DNA of 64,000 bases from NCBI RefSeq assembly GCF_025398195.1, contig NZ_JAODNV010000017.1, forward strand, positions 43,776 through 107,775, in the 5' to 3' direction. The DNA is from Chelativorans petroleitrophicus. GTDB lineage: Bacteria > Pseudomonadota > Alphaproteobacteria > Rhizobiales > Rhizobiaceae. Below are positions 9,291-20,313 of this stretch, one piece after another. A program made the translations under genes and the position numbers. The notes under the pieces were generated by a model that searched no databases, was not told where the DNA came from, and saw only the letters and a list, made by a program, of their open reading frames with translations. Each line of letters begins with the position of its first letter. Position 1 is the stretch's first letter.

Positions 9291-12248
9291 CTACCGCTTC
9301 AAAAGCCGCTCTAAATGGGCGCGCACCTTCTTCGAGGTGTCCCGTATGTGCGCCTCAAGCACCCGCAAATCCGGCAGGTCCACGCTGCGCAGTAGGACGT
9401 CCGCTAACCCAGGCGGCACGTCGTCGGGGTCGAGCAGCCCAGTCAGGCAAAGCCGGAGGATCTGAGTGAGCATCATGTAAAGCCGGTGAGCTTCGGCAAG
9501 CTCATCGCGGGTCTGAGCATCGGCAAAGGAATCTGAAAGCGCTGCGAGCACTTCACCCGTCGCCGTGGGCCGGGGCTCCGCGGATACAAAACCGCATAGC
9601 GCTGCCACCTGCGCTATGAATTCCAGGTCGATGATGCCGCCAGGGATGAGCTTCAGGTCCCAGATGTCCTTAGCAGGCTTCTCCTCCTCCAGAAGCTTGC
9701 GCATTTGCCTGGCATCCCGCGCTATTTTCCTCGGGTCGCGCGGGATCGATACGATCGTCTGGACCTCTTCCGCAGCCTCCTTGCAGAGCGAAGGATCGCC
9801 CGCCACCGGCCGTGCCCGCGTCAGCGCCATGTGTTCCCATGTCCAAGCGTCATTGCGCTGATACTTGCGGAACGCATCGATATGCGTGGCGACAGGCCCC
9901 TTGTTGCCGGATGGACGCAGCCTCAGATCGAGCTCATAGAGCACGCCTTCGGCGGTCGGCGCCGAAACGGCGGCGATCAGCCGCTGCGTAAGCCGTGCGT
10001 AGTAATGCGAGGGAGCGAGCGGCTTGACGCCGTCCGACTCCTCAGCCTCCGGCGCATGGTCATAGAGAAGGATGAGGTCCACATCGGAGCCTGCGGTCAG
10101 CTCACGGCTGCCGAGCTTGCCCATGCCCAGGATCGCGGCGCGCCCGCCGGCGATGCGTCCATGCACGCGGGCAAATTCCTCCTGGACGGCATCAAAGGCG
10201 GCGCCGATTGTCAGGTCGGCCAGGTCGGAAAAAGCCTTTCCGGCCCTTTCGGCATCGATGGTGCCGGTGAGCAGCCTGATGCCGATCAGGAATTTCTGCT
10301 CCGCCGCGAAGATGCGAAGCCTGTCCAACATCTCCTCGAAGGCGCGCGCGCCGCTTAAAAAGGTGGCCAGCCGTTCCGCGAGATAGGCACGGTTGGGCAG
10401 CTCCGAAAGCAGCGCGGGATCAAGCAGCCCATCGAAGACATGCGGCCTTCTGGTAATGATTGCCGCAAGGCGCGGAGCAGCCCCCATGATCGTAGCGAGA
10501 AGCTGGAGCAGGCGCGGGTTCGACTGAAGCAGCGAGAAAAGCTGGATGCCCGCCGGCAGGCCTGCCAGGAACGCGTCGAAGCGCAAAAGCGCCTCGTCGG
10601 CCCGCTTCGTTCCCCCGAACGCCTCGAGAAGCGCAGGCGTCAGTTCGGTTAGCCGCTCGCGCGCTTCCGCCGAACGGGTGACTCGGTAGCGCCCGAAATG
10701 CCAACCCCGGATAACGCGCGCAATGTCGCTCGGGCGTTCAAACCCAAGCTCGGACAGCGTTGCGAGCGTACCCGGGTCGTCGCCATCCCCGGTGAAGACC
10801 AGATTGCCCCGGCCCCGCGAAAGCTGTGGTGCCGTCTCGAACAGTGCCGCATAATGGTGCTCCACCGTCTGCAGGGCATGCCGGAAATCCGCAGCAAAGG
10901 ACGCGCCGTCCTCGTAGCCGAGCAGCAGGGCGATCCGGGCAAGCTCGTCTTCGTCGTCGGGCAGGAGATGCGTCTGCTCGTCCGCCACCATCTGCACCGC
11001 GTTTTCGACCCGGCGCAGGAACCAGTACCGGGCGGCCATCTCTTCGCCCGCTTCCCGCGTGATCCAGCCGCGCTCGGCGAGCTCTGACAGCATGCCCACC
11101 GTCTCGCGGCCGCGCAGTTGGGGGAAGCGGCCACCGGCGATAAGCTGCTGGGTCTGGACGAAGAATTCGATCTCCCGAATGCCGCCGCGGCCGAGCTTCA
11201 CATTATGGCCCAGAACCGCGATCTCGCCATGCCCCTTGTGGGCGTGGATCTGGCGCTTGATGGAATGAACGTCGGCAATCGCCGCGTAATCGAGATATTT
11301 GCGCCAGACATAGGGCTGGAGTTCCGCAAGGAAGCGGTCGCCGGCATCGACATCGCCTGCGATAGTTCGCGCCTTGATCATCGCGGCGCGTTCCCAGTTT
11401 TGGCCGCGGCTTTCGTAGTAGTTGAGGGCTGCCTCGACAGGAAGCGCGAGCGGCGTGGAGCCGGGATCCGGCCTCAGCCTCAGATCGGTCCTGAAGACAT
11501 ATCCGTCTTCGGTCCGGTCCTGCAGCAGGCGCACGAGGCGCCGGGTGAGCCGCACGAACAGGTCGGTGGCCTCGAGCGGATCGGGGACAGCAGGCGCCTC
11601 GGGCTCGATCAGCGCAATCAGGTCGATATCCGAGGAGTAGTTGAGTTCGCGCGCGCCGAGCTTACCCATGGCAAGCAGAATCCAGCCGCAGCCCTGGGCG
11701 GGATTGGCCGGATCGGGAAGCTGCAACTTCCCCTGCCGGTGAGCATCCAGAAGCAGGAAATCGACCGCCGCCTTGACGCAGCTTTCCCCCAGAAGACTCA
11801 GGCGCTGCACCGTTTTTTCCACGTCCGCCTCGCCGGAAAGATCGCCGAGGGCGATGAGGAAATGCGCTTCGCGCTTCAGCCGGCGCAGCGCCTTCATGAC
11901 ACTAGTCTCGCTGGCGTCAGGCTCGAAGGCAACTGCACAAATCGCCTCCTGCAGGGAAAGGAGCCGCACTCCCAGCGGTTCTTCGAACAGCCTTTCGAGG
12001 CTTTCGGGCATATTGCGCGCACAGTCGCGCAAATAGGGCGAAAGGTCGAAGACCCCGCCCAGAAAATCGGCAAGGGCGCTTTTACCAGCGAGCAGAGCAG
12101 CAAGACGGGTGCAGTTGCGCTCTGCGGCCAGACTGGCCAGATTGTTAAGCTCCTCCCTTGCGCGAGCGGAGTCGAGCGGCCGGAGTACGCGCACCGGCGA
12201 TCCGAACCAGGCAGTGCCGTCCTTTATCTTCAGATTCGCATCAGACAC
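9291..12248 (-). CDS. glnE: Bifunctional glutamine synthetase adenylyltransferase/deadenylase
   Basis: A 985-aa GlnE that adenylylates and deadenylylates glutamine synthetase in response to PII and glutamine. It shows the expected duplicated layout. The N-terminal nucleotidyltransferase domain carries ARELNYSSDIDLIALIE (~residues 215–230, deadenylylation), a central regulatory helical domain follows, and the C-terminal nucleotidyltransferase domain has SRELTAGSDVDLILLYD (~720–735). Length fits alphaproteobacterial homologues (~980 aa). The start ATG at 12248 has GGGAGGT upstream and lies 14 bp after the sensor kinase stop, so it is probably the last gene of a regulator–kinase–glnE operon. It converges with the PleC-like gene. 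Confidence 0.96.
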   Translation of the reverse strand: MSDANLKIKDGTAWFGSPVRVLRPLDSARAREELNNLASLAAERNCTRLAALLAGKSALADFLGGVFDLSPYLRDCARNMPESLERLFEEPLGVRLLSLQEAICAVAFEPDASETSVMKALRRLKREAHFLIALGDLSGEADVEKTVQRLSLLGESCVKAAVDFLLLDAHRQGKLQLPDPANPAQGCGWILLAMGKLGARELNYSSDIDLIALIEPEAPAVPDPLEATDLFVRLTRRLVRLLQDRTEDGYVFRTDLRLRPDPGSTPLALPVEAALNYYESRGQNWERAAMIKARTIAGDVDAGDRFLAELQPYVWRKYLDYAAIADVHSIKRQIHAHKGHGEIAVLGHNVKLGRGGIREIEFFVQTQQLIAGGRFPQLRGRETVGMLSELAERGWITREAGEEMAARYWFLRRVENAVQMVADEQTHLLPDDEDELARIALLLGYEDGASFAADFRHALQTVEHHYAALFETAPQLSRGRGNLVFTGDGDDPGTLATLSELGFERPSDIARVIRGWHFGRYRVTRSAEARERLTELTPALLEAFGGTKRADEALLRFDAFLAGLPAGIQLFSLLQSNPRLLQLLATIMGAAPRLAAIITRRPHVFDGLLDPALLSELPNRAYLAERLATFLSGARAFEEMLDRLRIFAAEQKFLIGIRLLTGTIDAERAGKAFSDLADLTIGAAFDAVQEEFARVHGRIAGGRAAILGMGKLGSRELTAGSDVDLILLYDHAPEAEESDGVKPLAPSHYYARLTQRLIAAVSAPTAEGVLYELDLRLRPSGNKGPVATHIDAFRKYQRNDAWTWEHMALTRARPVAGDPSLCKEAAEEVQTIVSIPRDPRKIARDARQMRKLLEEEKPAKDIWDLKLIPGGIIDLEFIAQVAALCGFVSAEPRPTATGEVLAALSDSFADAQTRDELAEAHRLYMMLTQILRLCLTGLLDPDDVPPGLADVLLRSVDLPDLRVLEAHIRDTSKKVRAHLERLLKR

Positions 12249-12262
12249 GTGCGCGACCTCCC

Positions 12263-13663
12263 TCAGACATTCTTGCCTGTCGGGAAGATCATCGCAACCG
12301 AAAGCCCCTGCCCGTTTCCGGAAAGCTCAAGCCGCCCGCCATGGAAGGTCATGACCGCCTTGGCGAGGCTGAGGCCGAGGCCCGAACCCGGCTGGCTGCG
12401 GCTTGCCTCCAGCCGCACGAAGCGTTCCGTTGCCCGCTCCCGGTCCTCCGCCGGAATGCCCGGGCCATTGTCGGTCACAACAAGCCGCACGGCCTTCGCC
12501 TCCCGTACCAGCGACACCGTAACGGCGGGAGACTCCGTGGCACCGGCGGAATATTTGATGGCATTGTCGATGATGTTCGACAGCGCCTGGCCGATCAGCT
12601 CACGGTTTCCCTGAACGGTTGCCGCCTCTTTGATCTTCGCCGTGAGCGCAACGCCTTCCTCCTCCGCCAGCGGCTCGTAAAGCTCCACCACGTCAGCGAC
12701 GATTGCCGCGAGATCGACCTGTGAGATGCTCTCGGCGGAAGAGCCTGCCTCCAGCCGCGAGATCATGAGGATGGCATTGAAGGTGCGGATGAGCTGATCC
12801 GATTCGACAATGGTCCTCTCCAGCGCCTCTCGTGTAGCGGCTGGGTCCGCATTAGCGTTGAGGGCGGCCTCGGCGCGATTGCGCAGCCGCGTCAGCGGCG
12901 TCTTCAGATCGTGCGCAATATTGGCGGAGACCTGCTTCAACCCGTCGTTCAGAGCGGCGATGCGATCAAGCATGGCGTTGAGGTTCTCAGAGAGCCGGTC
13001 GAACTCGTCGCCGGCGCCGGTCACGGGAAGCCTGCGGGACAGGTCCCCGCCCATGATGCTTCTGCTAGCCTCCGAAACGCTGTCGATGCGCTTGAGCGCG
13101 CGCCGGCCCACGAAATACCAGATGACGAGGGCGCCCAGCCCCATCATGCCGAGAGCGGCCACCAGCGCGCGGCGCATGACGCGGCGGAACTGCTCGGGCT
13201 CTCCAAGATCACGCCCCACGAGCAGGATCATCCGGTTGGGCAGGCGGATCACATGCGCGACAGCGGTGTGTTCCCGGTCGCTTGCTTCCGCCCCCCCGAA
13301 GCGCCGGTAGAGAAAGGGGCGATCGGTCCATCCCGACTGGTCGAGAACGCCCGGCTGGAGGCTTTCCACATTGCCGGAGAGGATCAGGCCATTGGGATCG
13401 GTGATGAGATAGAGATTGGCGCCTGGCTGCCGGGCACGGACATTCATGACGCGCACCAGCGCCGGCAGGCCGCCGCGCTGATAGGCCCGCGCAAGCCCGT
13501 TCACCTCCTCCGTGATCGCTTCGCGCGTCTGCGTCTCCAGCATGCGCGTTGAAAGCGAAGTGACATAGATCACCAGCGCCACGGCACAGGCAGCAAAAAG
13601 GAGCAGATAGAGCGCGGAGAGCCGCGCCGCGGTGGTCTTCATGATGGCCGAAAGGGCCGCCAT
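12263..13663 (-). CDS. Two-component sensor histidine kinase (HAMP type)
   Basis: A 466-aa membrane kinase with TM1 (~residues 15–32), a ~130-aa periplasmic domain, TM2 (~170–190, AALGMMGLGALVIWYFVGRR) and a HAMP domain (~190–245). The HisKA domain has the phospho-acceptor His in ANIAHDLKTPLTRLRNRAE, and the HATPase domain has NIIDNAIKYS, DNGPGIP and GSGLGLSLAK. It follows the response regulator by 3 bp and should phosphorylate it. A downstream ATG at 13642 is an alternative start; neither has a clear ribosome site, and 13663 was kept because of tight coupling. The signal sensed is not known; the position next to degP and ccm genes hints at envelope stress (inference). Confidence 0.88.
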   Translation of the reverse strand: MAALSAIMKTTAARLSALYLLLFAACAVALVIYVTSLSTRMLETQTREAITEEVNGLARAYQRGGLPALVRVMNVRARQPGANLYLITDPNGLILSGNVESLQPGVLDQSGWTDRPFLYRRFGGAEASDREHTAVAHVIRLPNRMILLVGRDLGEPEQFRRVMRRALVAALGMMGLGALVIWYFVGRRALKRIDSVSEASRSIMGGDLSRRLPVTGAGDEFDRLSENLNAMLDRIAALNDGLKQVSANIAHDLKTPLTRLRNRAEAALNANADPAATREALERTIVESDQLIRTFNAILMISRLEAGSSAESISQVDLAAIVADVVELYEPLAEEEGVALTAKIKEAATVQGNRELIGQALSNIIDNAIKYSAGATESPAVTVSLVREAKAVRLVVTDNGPGIPAEDRERATERFVRLEASRSQPGSGLGLSLAKAVMTFHGGRLELSGNGQGLSVAMIFPTGKNV

Positions 13664-13666
13664 GGA

Positions 13667-14341
13667 TCAGTCCGCGCGGATCATATAGCCCGCGCCGCGC
13701 ACCGTGTGCAGCACCGGCTTGTCGAAGCCCTTCTCGATCTTGCCGCGCAGACGGGAAATATGCACGTCTATCACGTTGGTCTGGGGATCGAAGTGATAGT
13801 CCCAGACATTTTCCAGAAGCATGGTGCGGGTGACCACCTGCCCCGCATGCCGCATGAGGTATTCCAGCAGACGGAATTCGCGCGGCTGCAGCACGATGTC
13901 CTGCCCACCGCGCCGGACGGTGTGGGACAGCCGGTCAAGCTCAAGGTCGCCGACCCGGTAGACCGTCTCCACCTCCCGGCTGCCGGCACGCCGCTTCAGC
14001 ACTTCCACGCGCGCAAGAAGCTCGGAAAAGGCATAGGGCTTGGTAAGATAGTCGTCGCCGCCCGCGCGCAGACCTGTCACCCGGTCATCCACTTCTCCGA
14101 GCGCGGAGAGGATGAGCGCCGGGACGGTGTTTCCCTTGGCGCGCAGGCCCGCGATGACGGATAGACCGTCGCGGCGGGGCAGCATGCGGTCGATGACGAA
14201 GACATCATAACTGCCGCCGTCGGCCATCGCGAAGCCGGTCTCGCCGTCCATAGCCACATCGGCGGTGTGGCCTGCTTCGGAAAAGGCCTTTTTCAGAAAG
14301 CTCGCCGCCTCGCGGTCGTCTTCGATGATCAGAATCTTCAT
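13667..14341 (-). CDS. OmpR-family response regulator
   Basis: A 224-aa DNA-binding response regulator. The receiver domain (residues 1–115) has acidic pocket EDD at 7–9, the phospho-accepting Asp in DVFVIDRMLPRRDG (~51) and Lys in DDYLTKPYAFSELLARV. The C-terminal winged helix (~128–222) has LQPREFRLLEYLMRHAGQVV and NVIDVHISRLRGKI. I chose ATG 14341 (MKILIIEDD) over the upstream in-frame codon because it matches the family N-terminus. It is the partner of the kinase directly downstream. The rhizobial equivalents lie next to degP, as here. Confidence 0.92.
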   Translation of the reverse strand: MKILIIEDDREAASFLKKAFSEAGHTADVAMDGETGFAMADGGSYDVFVIDRMLPRRDGLSVIAGLRAKGNTVPALILSALGEVDDRVTGLRAGGDDYLTKPYAFSELLARVEVLKRRAGSREVETVYRVGDLELDRLSHTVRRGGQDIVLQPREFRLLEYLMRHAGQVVTRTMLLENVWDYHFDPQTNVIDVHISRLRGKIEKGFDKPVLHTVRGAGYMIRAD

Positions 14342-14440
14342 GCCCGCCACATTTACATGCAATGACCGGCACGGCTAAAGGGTCGCGATCGTGCCTGAGA
14401 AAGCGCGACGGCGGGCGTTCCCGCCGCCGCTTAGGGCCTA

Positions 14441-15937
14441 TCAGCCGATGGGCAACGCTACAAAGCGATTGGCGCCGTCACGCTCGATCTGCACCAGCAC
14501 AGCACCTCTGCCGGCGCCCGAGGCCGCTTCGACGGCGGCCTTCAGGTCCCGGGTCGAATTCACCGGCTGCGAATTGACGGAACGAATGATGTCGCCCGGC
14601 ATGATGCCGTTGTCTTCCGCCACGCTACCCGGCTCGACATCGGTGACGACGAGACCATCTCCGTCCTCAGCCGGCGTCACGGTCAGGCCGAAGTTCGCCT
14701 CGCTGCCGGAGGGCCCTCCCGGATTGGCCGCCGCAAGCTGGTCCTGATCCGGCATCTGGCCGAGTTCAACGATCAGCGTCTCGGTTTTCCCGTTGCGCCA
14801 CACGACAATCTCAACCGACTGGCCGGGCTTCTTCTCGGCGATCGTACGCGCCAGGTCACGCGGCGATTCGATGTTCTTGTCATCGACCGCAATGATAACG
14901 TCGCCCGGCTTGATACCGGCTTCGGCCGCCGGCTCGCCCTCATTGGCATCTACGATGAGCGCACCCTTCTGCTCTTCCAGTCCCAGTGACTCGGCGATGG
15001 TCGCCGTCACCTGCTGAATCTGCACGCCGAGCCAGCCACGCTCCACCGTGCCGTCATCGATCAGATCCTTGACCACGCTGCTGGCCAGATTGGCCGGAAT
15101 GGCGAACGCGATGCCGACATTGCCGCCGGATGGCGAGAAGATGGCCGTGTTGACGCCCACCACCTCACCGGCAAGGTTGAAGGCCGGGCCGCCGGAATTG
15201 CCCCTGTTTACGGCCGCGTCGATCTGGATGAAGTCGTCATAAGGGCCTGCGCCGATCTCGCGTCCGCGCGCGGAGACGATGCCGGCCGTCACGGTGCCGC
15301 CCAGGCCGAACGGATTACCCACGGCAACGACCCAGTCACCGACCCGGACGTTGTTGTCGTCGGCAAAGCTGACGTAGGTGAAGGTGCGGTCGGCATCGAC
15401 CTTCAGCACTGCAAGGTCGGTACGCGGGTCCGCACCCACGAGTTCGGCCTTCAGTTCCGTGCCGTCTTCGAGGACGATCGTGTATTCGGAACCGCCTTCG
15501 ATCACATGGTTGTTGGTGACCACATAGCCGTCATCGGAAATGAAGAAGCCGGAGCCCTGCGCCATCGGCCGGATGCGTCGGCGCGGCTGCGCGCTGCGCG
15601 GCCTTTCCTCGCGGAACTGATCGAAAAAGCGCCTCAGCGGATGATTCTCCGGCAAATGCTCAAAGCCCGGCATGTCGAAGAAAGGCGCTACCACCTCACC
15701 GGTCGCCGGCGCTTCACCGCGCACACGCACGCTGACGACGGCCGGAAGAACCGCATCCACCACATCGGCAAAGCTGGGGGCATCGACCGGCTTTGAAAGC
15801 CGTACGGGATCGGCCAGCACGGGCAGCGTGCCGGTCCCGATGGCACCAAGCCCAACCGCCCCGGCGACCGCCAGAGAAGCGATGGCCGCGGCCAGCCGCG
15901 TGCGCGTTCTGGATGTCACCTTGTTTGTTGAATTCAT
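14441..15937 (-). CDS. degP: Periplasmic serine protease, Do/DegP family
   Basis: A 498-aa HtrA-type protease and chaperone for misfolded envelope proteins. It has an N-terminal signal or anchor (~residues 14–40), a trypsin-like domain with His in TNNHVIEGG, Asp in RTDLAVLKV and the nucleophile in RGNSGGPAFN, then two PDZ domains (~290–385 and ~410–495). Length and architecture are complete. The start ATG at 15937 is preceded by AAGGAG. It sits between the ccmIEFH operon and the two-component pair, the rhizobial degP1 position. Regulation by the adjacent two-component system is possible but not shown. Confidence 0.94.
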   Translation of the reverse strand: MNSTNKVTSRTRTRLAAAIASLAVAGAVGLGAIGTGTLPVLADPVRLSKPVDAPSFADVVDAVLPAVVSVRVRGEAPATGEVVAPFFDMPGFEHLPENHPLRRFFDQFREERPRSAQPRRRIRPMAQGSGFFISDDGYVVTNNHVIEGGSEYTIVLEDGTELKAELVGADPRTDLAVLKVDADRTFTYVSFADDNNVRVGDWVVAVGNPFGLGGTVTAGIVSARGREIGAGPYDDFIQIDAAVNRGNSGGPAFNLAGEVVGVNTAIFSPSGGNVGIAFAIPANLASSVVKDLIDDGTVERGWLGVQIQQVTATIAESLGLEEQKGALIVDANEGEPAAEAGIKPGDVIIAVDDKNIESPRDLARTIAEKKPGQSVEIVVWRNGKTETLIVELGQMPDQDQLAAANPGGPSGSEANFGLTVTPAEDGDGLVVTDVEPGSVAEDNGIMPGDIIRSVNSQPVNSTRDLKAAVEAASGAGRGAVLVQIERDGANRFVALPIG

Positions 15938-16154
15938 CCGGATCAGCTCCTTTTGCTGTCGATCTTCGATTATGCTCTCATAGGCACAAAATGTGACCTG
16001 TTGGGCTTTCAGATAGGCTGCCGCACCTTACGACGCCATTTCCGCCGGATGAAACTTTCGTAATGTTGATCGATGGTGGTCGCGGAAAATCACTGGCGCA
16101 GCGCGACCATACCGCACAATTTACCGACAGGAAGCTCGAGGCACGCCAAGCGCG

Positions 16155-16613
16155 CTACTTTTTCAGAATGTCCTTGAGCGCCGCCTCTTCCTCGACCGAC
16201 AGAGGTGCGGCATGCCGGGCGGAACGCCGGCGCAGCGAGAGGATAACCAAAAGGCCGCCCCCTGCCAGAACGACGACCGGCGTCGCCCACAACAACGCGT
16301 TGCGCACGCTGAAGCGCGGCTTCAGGAGTACGAATTCGCCATAACGCGATACGATATAGTTCCGAACGTCCTCGTCGCTGTCGCCCGCCTTGATCCGCTC
16401 GCGCACCAGGAGGCGCAGGTCCCGGGCAAGCTCAGCCTCCGAATCGTCAATCGACTGGTTCTGGCAGACCATGCAGCGCAATTCGGCGGAAAGCTCGCGC
16501 GCGCGAGCCTCCAGCGCGGGATCGGAAAGAACCTCATCCGGCTCCACGGCCGCAGCCGGACCTGCGAATGCCAGCGCGAGAAGAAAGACGCAGCTGAGCA
16601 CGCGTTTCCTCAT
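16155..16613 (-). CDS. ccmH: Cytochrome c maturation protein CcmH (CycL)
   Basis: A 152-aa haem lyase thioredox component. It has a signal peptide (residues 1–23, [18 protein letters not shown]), the redox motif [14 protein letters not shown] with the CxxC that reduces apocytochrome c cysteines, and a single C-terminal membrane anchor (~103–123). I chose ATG 16613 because it overlaps the ccmF stop in an ATGA arrangement; the longer upstream frame is Arg/Gly-rich and lies inside ccmF. It is the last gene of ccmI-E-F-H and needs CcmF and CcmI as partners. Confidence 0.95.
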   Translation of the reverse strand: MRKRVLSCVFLLALAFAGPAAAVEPDEVLSDPALEARARELSAELRCMVCQNQSIDDSEAELARDLRLLVRERIKAGDSDEDVRNYIVSRYGEFVLLKPRFSVRNALLWATPVVVLAGGGLLVILSLRRRSARHAAPLSVEEEAALKDILKK

Positions 16614-18598
16614 CACGCCTTCTCCGCAGCAGGAACCGGCGCGGACCTGCGCCGGGCAGGCGCGCCCACACGCAGGCGGCGGTCCAGAAGCGACACCGCG
16701 CCGCCCGTCATCATGACGAGCGCGCCAAGCCAGATGAGAATGACGAGGGGCTTCCACCAGATGCGGACGACCAGGCCTCCGTCGGCGGTAGAATCGCCTA
16801 TGGAGACGTAAAGCTGGCTAAGGCCGAATGTGCGGATGCCCGCTTCGGTCGTGGGCATTCCGCGCGCCGTATAAAGGCGCTTGGCGGAAATGATCTCGCC
16901 GCGGGCCACACCACCCGCATAGATCGTGAAGACCGCCTGCTCCTCGGTGTAGTTGGGACCGGTGACAGGCCGCACCGCCTCGAAGTGAAGGGAATAATCA
17001 CCGATCCCGGTCACTTCCGAAGGCCGCATCGTCAGGATTTGCTCCTTTTCCAGCGCCGTGACCCCCACGATGCCGAGCACCGTCAACCCCAGCCCGGCGT
17101 GGGCGAGTGCGGTGCCGAACACCGACAGGGGCAAACCGATCAGCCGTCTGAGAGCAACGGAGGACGCAGCCTTGCCGATGCCGCTCTTCAGCGCCAGGTC
17201 GGTCAGCGCCCCCAAAATTAGCCAGAAGCCGAGCACCATGCCAAGGGCGGCGAAGGCCGAAGCCCGGTCCGTGATGAAATATGCGGCTAGCCCGCCCGCC
17301 GCGGCGATCAGGAACGCGGCCTGAAGCCGCTGTGCGGCGCCAAGCAGATCTCCGCGCTTCCACGAGAGCATCGGCCCGAACGGTACCGCCGTCAGAAGCG
17401 GCAGGAAAAGGGGAACGAAGGTGAGATTGAAGAAGGGCGCGCCAACGGAAATCTTGTCTCCCGTCAGCGCCTCGATGAGAAGCGGATAGAGCGTACCCAC
17501 AAGCACGGTCGCCGCCGCAGTCGTCAGCAACAGGTTGTTGAGGACCAGCGCGCCTTCACGTGAGATGGGATGGAAAAGCCCGCCGGGAGCGAGCGCCGCG
17601 CCGCGGAAGGCAAAAAGGGTGAGTGCGCCGCCGATGAAGAAAACCAATATGGCGAGAATGAACACGCCGCGCGTGGGATCGCTGGCAAAGGCGTGCACCG
17701 AAGTCAGCACGCCGGAGCGGACAAGGAACGTACCAAGCAGCGAGAGCGAGAAGGTGAGAATGGCAAGCAGCACGGTCCAGATTTTCAGGGCCGAGCGCTT
17801 TTCCATGACAATGGCGGAATGCAGCAGCGCCGTGCCTGCAAGCCAGGGCATGAACGAGGCGTTTTCCACCGGGTCCCAGAACCAGAAGCCGCCCCAGCCA
17901 AGCTCGTAATAGGCCCAATAGGACCCCATGGCGATTCCGCCCGTGAGAAAAGCCCAGGCGGCAAGCGTCCAGGGCCTTACCCATCGCGCCCATGCCGCGT
18001 CCACTCGCCCGTCGATCAGCGCGGCGATGGCGAAGGCAAAGGAGATGGAGAAGCCGACATAGCCCAGATAGAGCAGCGGCGGATGCACGGCGAGGCCGAT
18101 ATCCTGAAGAATGGGATTAAGGTCGCGCCCCTCGATGGGCGCCGGCTCCAGCCGCGTGAAAGGATTTGAGGTCAGCAGGATAAAGAGCAGGAAAGCGGAA
18201 GCGATGAGGCCCTGCACGGCCAGCACATTGGCCTTCAGCGTGGGCGGCAGATTGCGCCCGAAGACGGCCGCCAGCCCGCCGAAGAAGGACAGGATCATCA
18301 CCCACAGGAGCATGGAGCCCTCATGGTTGCCCCATGTGCCTGTGATCTTGAACAAGAGCGGTTTGGCCGAGTGCGAATTTTCCCACACGTTGAGCACGGA
18401 GAAATCCGACTGCACATAGGCGGCCACAAGCGCGGCAAAGGCACCGACCACAAGCGCAAGGCCGGTGACAGCGGCAGGCTCGCCTACACGCATCAGCGTT
18501 TGGCTGCCAAGCCGCGCTCCCGCGAAGGGAACGACTGCCTGGACAATCGCCAGCGCTAGCGCCAGCACCAGGGCAAAGTGACCGAGCTCGACGCTCAT
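16613..18598 (-). CDS. ccmF: Haem lyase CcmF (CycK)
   Basis: A 661-aa polytopic inner-membrane protein of the cytochrome c synthetase complex, which takes haem from CcmE and ligates it to apocytochromes. The tryptophan-rich haem-handling WWD motif reads [20 protein letters not shown] (~residues 230–250), and conserved periplasmic histidines occur in its vicinity. There are about 14–15 hydrophobic segments, and the length is that of family members (~650 aa). It starts 16 bp after ccmE and overlaps ccmH by 1 nt. Confidence 0.96.
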   Translation of the reverse strand: MSVELGHFALVLALALAIVQAVVPFAGARLGSQTLMRVGEPAAVTGLALVVGAFAALVAAYVQSDFSVLNVWENSHSAKPLLFKITGTWGNHEGSMLLWVMILSFFGGLAAVFGRNLPPTLKANVLAVQGLIASAFLLFILLTSNPFTRLEPAPIEGRDLNPILQDIGLAVHPPLLYLGYVGFSISFAFAIAALIDGRVDAAWARWVRPWTLAAWAFLTGGIAMGSYWAYYELGWGGFWFWDPVENASFMPWLAGTALLHSAIVMEKRSALKIWTVLLAILTFSLSLLGTFLVRSGVLTSVHAFASDPTRGVFILAILVFFIGGALTLFAFRGAALAPGGLFHPISREGALVLNNLLLTTAAATVLVGTLYPLLIEALTGDKISVGAPFFNLTFVPLFLPLLTAVPFGPMLSWKRGDLLGAAQRLQAAFLIAAAGGLAAYFITDRASAFAALGMVLGFWLILGALTDLALKSGIGKAASSVALRRLIGLPLSVFGTALAHAGLGLTVLGIVGVTALEKEQILTMRPSEVTGIGDYSLHFEAVRPVTGPNYTEEQAVFTIYAGGVARGEIISAKRLYTARGMPTTEAGIRTFGLSQLYVSIGDSTADGGLVVRIWWKPLVILIWLGALVMMTGGAVSLLDRRLRVGAPARRRSAPVPAAEKA

Positions 18599-18614
18599 CC
18601 GCAGGCCGCTTCCG

Positions 18615-19046
18615 TCATTCCTGCCACACCCCTTCCTCCATCAGGCGGTCGGCTACCTCACGAGGCATGTAGGTCTCGTCGTGCTTGGCCAAAACCGTAT
18701 CGGCCACGAAAACGCCGTCAGGTCCGAAAGCACCTTCCGTCACCACGCCCTGACCTTCGCGGAACAGGTCCGGCAGAATGCCGTCATAGACGACCTCGAC
18801 CGTATTCTCGCTGTCAGTGACGGCGAAACGCACGCGGGTTCCGTCGCCGCGCACGACGGAGCCCGCTTCGACAAGTCCGCCCAAGCGTATTCGCTCGCCT
18901 GCCTGCGCCGGTTGGGAAAGAAGATCGGCGGGCATGTAGAAATACGAGGTCCGCTGGCCAAGCGCATAGAAGGTAAGGGCCGCCGCGAGGGCGAGAAAGC
19001 CCATGCCCGTCCCGATGATCGTCAGTCGCTTCTGCTTGCGCGTCAC
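18615..19046 (-). CDS. ccmE: Haem chaperone CcmE (CycJ)
   Basis: A 143-aa membrane-anchored periplasmic haem chaperone. An N-terminal TM (~residues 8–28) is followed by a small OB-fold. The covalent haem-binding histidine sits in [11 protein letters not shown] (~residue 123), followed by the conserved Tyr. Length is typical. It lies 7 bp after ccmI and 16 bp before ccmF. It carries haem delivered through CcmABCD, which are not in this window. Confidence 0.96.
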   Translation of the reverse strand: MTRKQKRLTIIGTGMGFLALAAALTFYALGQRTSYFYMPADLLSQPAQAGERIRLGGLVEAGSVVRGDGTRVRFAVTDSENTVEVVYDGILPDLFREGQGVVTEGAFGPDGVFVADTVLAKHDETYMPREVADRLMEEGVWQE

Positions 19047-19053
19047 GTCGCAC

Positions 19054-20211
19054 CTATTCCTTGGTTCCTAGCCCCAGGCTCGCAGCGAATTCCTCCAGCT
19101 TGCCGGCTTCCGCGCTCTGCGGGCCGAGTGCTTCCCGCGCCCGCGCCAGTGCCGCCTCGGCCTCGTCCCGCCGTCCGAGAACAACGAAAGAGCGCAACAG
19201 CATCCGCCATCCCTCCGGATCGTCGGGATCCTGCTGAAGTTTCGCATCGAGGCTTGCTACCATGCCTTCGATCATTTCCTGGCGCGCTTCGGACGTCATA
19301 TCGTCTGCCGCTTCGTCTTCGGCTGCCTTCTCTTCTTCCGATGGGCCGGATGCCGATGCACGGCGCTCGCTGGCTGCTAGGCTTGCCAGTGCCTGACCGG
19401 CGGCGACCCGCCAGGGAGAACCTTCTTCCATGCTGGCAGCCAGTTCCTGCCAGATCGTACGCGCCTCCTCCGGATTGCCTTCCTGGGCACGTGCCATGGC
19501 AATGAAAAAGCGTGCGCGCGGATTCTCTACGTCGAGCTTCAAGGCCCGGTCGAAAGCGGCTTCCGCATCTTCCGTCACGATGCCGCCGCCGGTACCCACC
19601 AGCGCCTCTCCCAGCGCGGCCTCGCGTTCGGCCGTGGGACCGGCGAGGTCGATCACTTTGCGATACGCCTTCGCGGCCTCGTCGTAACGTCCGAGCCGCG
19701 CATAGATCGGCGCCAATACTTCCCAGCCGCGCACATCGCCGGGATTGGCAGCTAGATGCGCCTCCGCCCGTGCCACAAGCTCCTCGATCGAGGCCTGCGA
19801 AGGGTCCTTCGTCAGTCTGGCCGCGAGCGGCTGCGCGGGCATATTCGGCGAACCCAAAACGCCGTAGAGGCCCCAGCTTATGGCCGGCACGGCCAGGATG
19901 GCAACCACGGCAATGACGCGCGCAAGCTTCCCCTGACCAGGCACGCGCGGCGGGCGATCCTCCTCGTTCGCGCCTTTCAGCCGGAGAATGCGGCGTCCGA
20001 TCTCCGCGCGCGCCTCCTCCGCATCGGATTCGGAAATCAGCCCGCGCTGCACCTCCCGCTCCAGCTCGGCAAGCTGGTCGCGATAGACAGCGAGATCGTG
20101 CTCCGCCTCGCTGACGGTGCGCTCCCCTCCGCGCAGGAAAGGAAGCATCACCGCAAGTGCTGCGGCAAGCGTCAATATCGCGGCGAGGGTCCAGAACAGC
20201 ATGCTGTTCAA
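19054..20211 (-). CDS. ccmI: Cytochrome c maturation protein CcmI (CycH)
   Basis: A 385-aa apocytochrome c chaperone. Two N-terminal TM segments (~residues 5–24 and ~98–116) bracket a cytoplasmic leucine-zipper-like loop ([20 protein letters not shown]). A periplasmic TPR-rich domain (~150–370) follows with repeats such as [20 protein letters not shown] and [20 protein letters not shown]. It presents apocytochrome c to CcmF/H. It is the first gene of the ccmI-E-F-H operon. Confidence 0.94.
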   Translation of the reverse strand: MNSMLFWTLAAILTLAAALAVMLPFLRGGERTVSEAEHDLAVYRDQLAELEREVQRGLISESDAEEARAEIGRRILRLKGANEEDRPPRVPGQGKLARVIAVVAILAVPAISWGLYGVLGSPNMPAQPLAARLTKDPSQASIEELVARAEAHLAANPGDVRGWEVLAPIYARLGRYDEAAKAYRKVIDLAGPTAEREAALGEALVGTGGGIVTEDAEAAFDRALKLDVENPRARFFIAMARAQEGNPEEARTIWQELAASMEEGSPWRVAAGQALASLAASERRASASGPSEEEKAAEDEAADDMTSEARQEMIEGMVASLDAKLQQDPDDPEGWRMLLRSFVVLGRRDEAEAALARAREALGPQSAEAGKLEEFAASLGLGTKE

Positions 20212-20313
20212 ATAGCGGTCCTCACCCCCTATGCCAACTCTCGGGCTATGCGTCCTTTTGGCGTTGCAGGCCCTGCCGCAATAGAAGCGTCGAGCCGCCG
20301 GTGAGGCACCGGC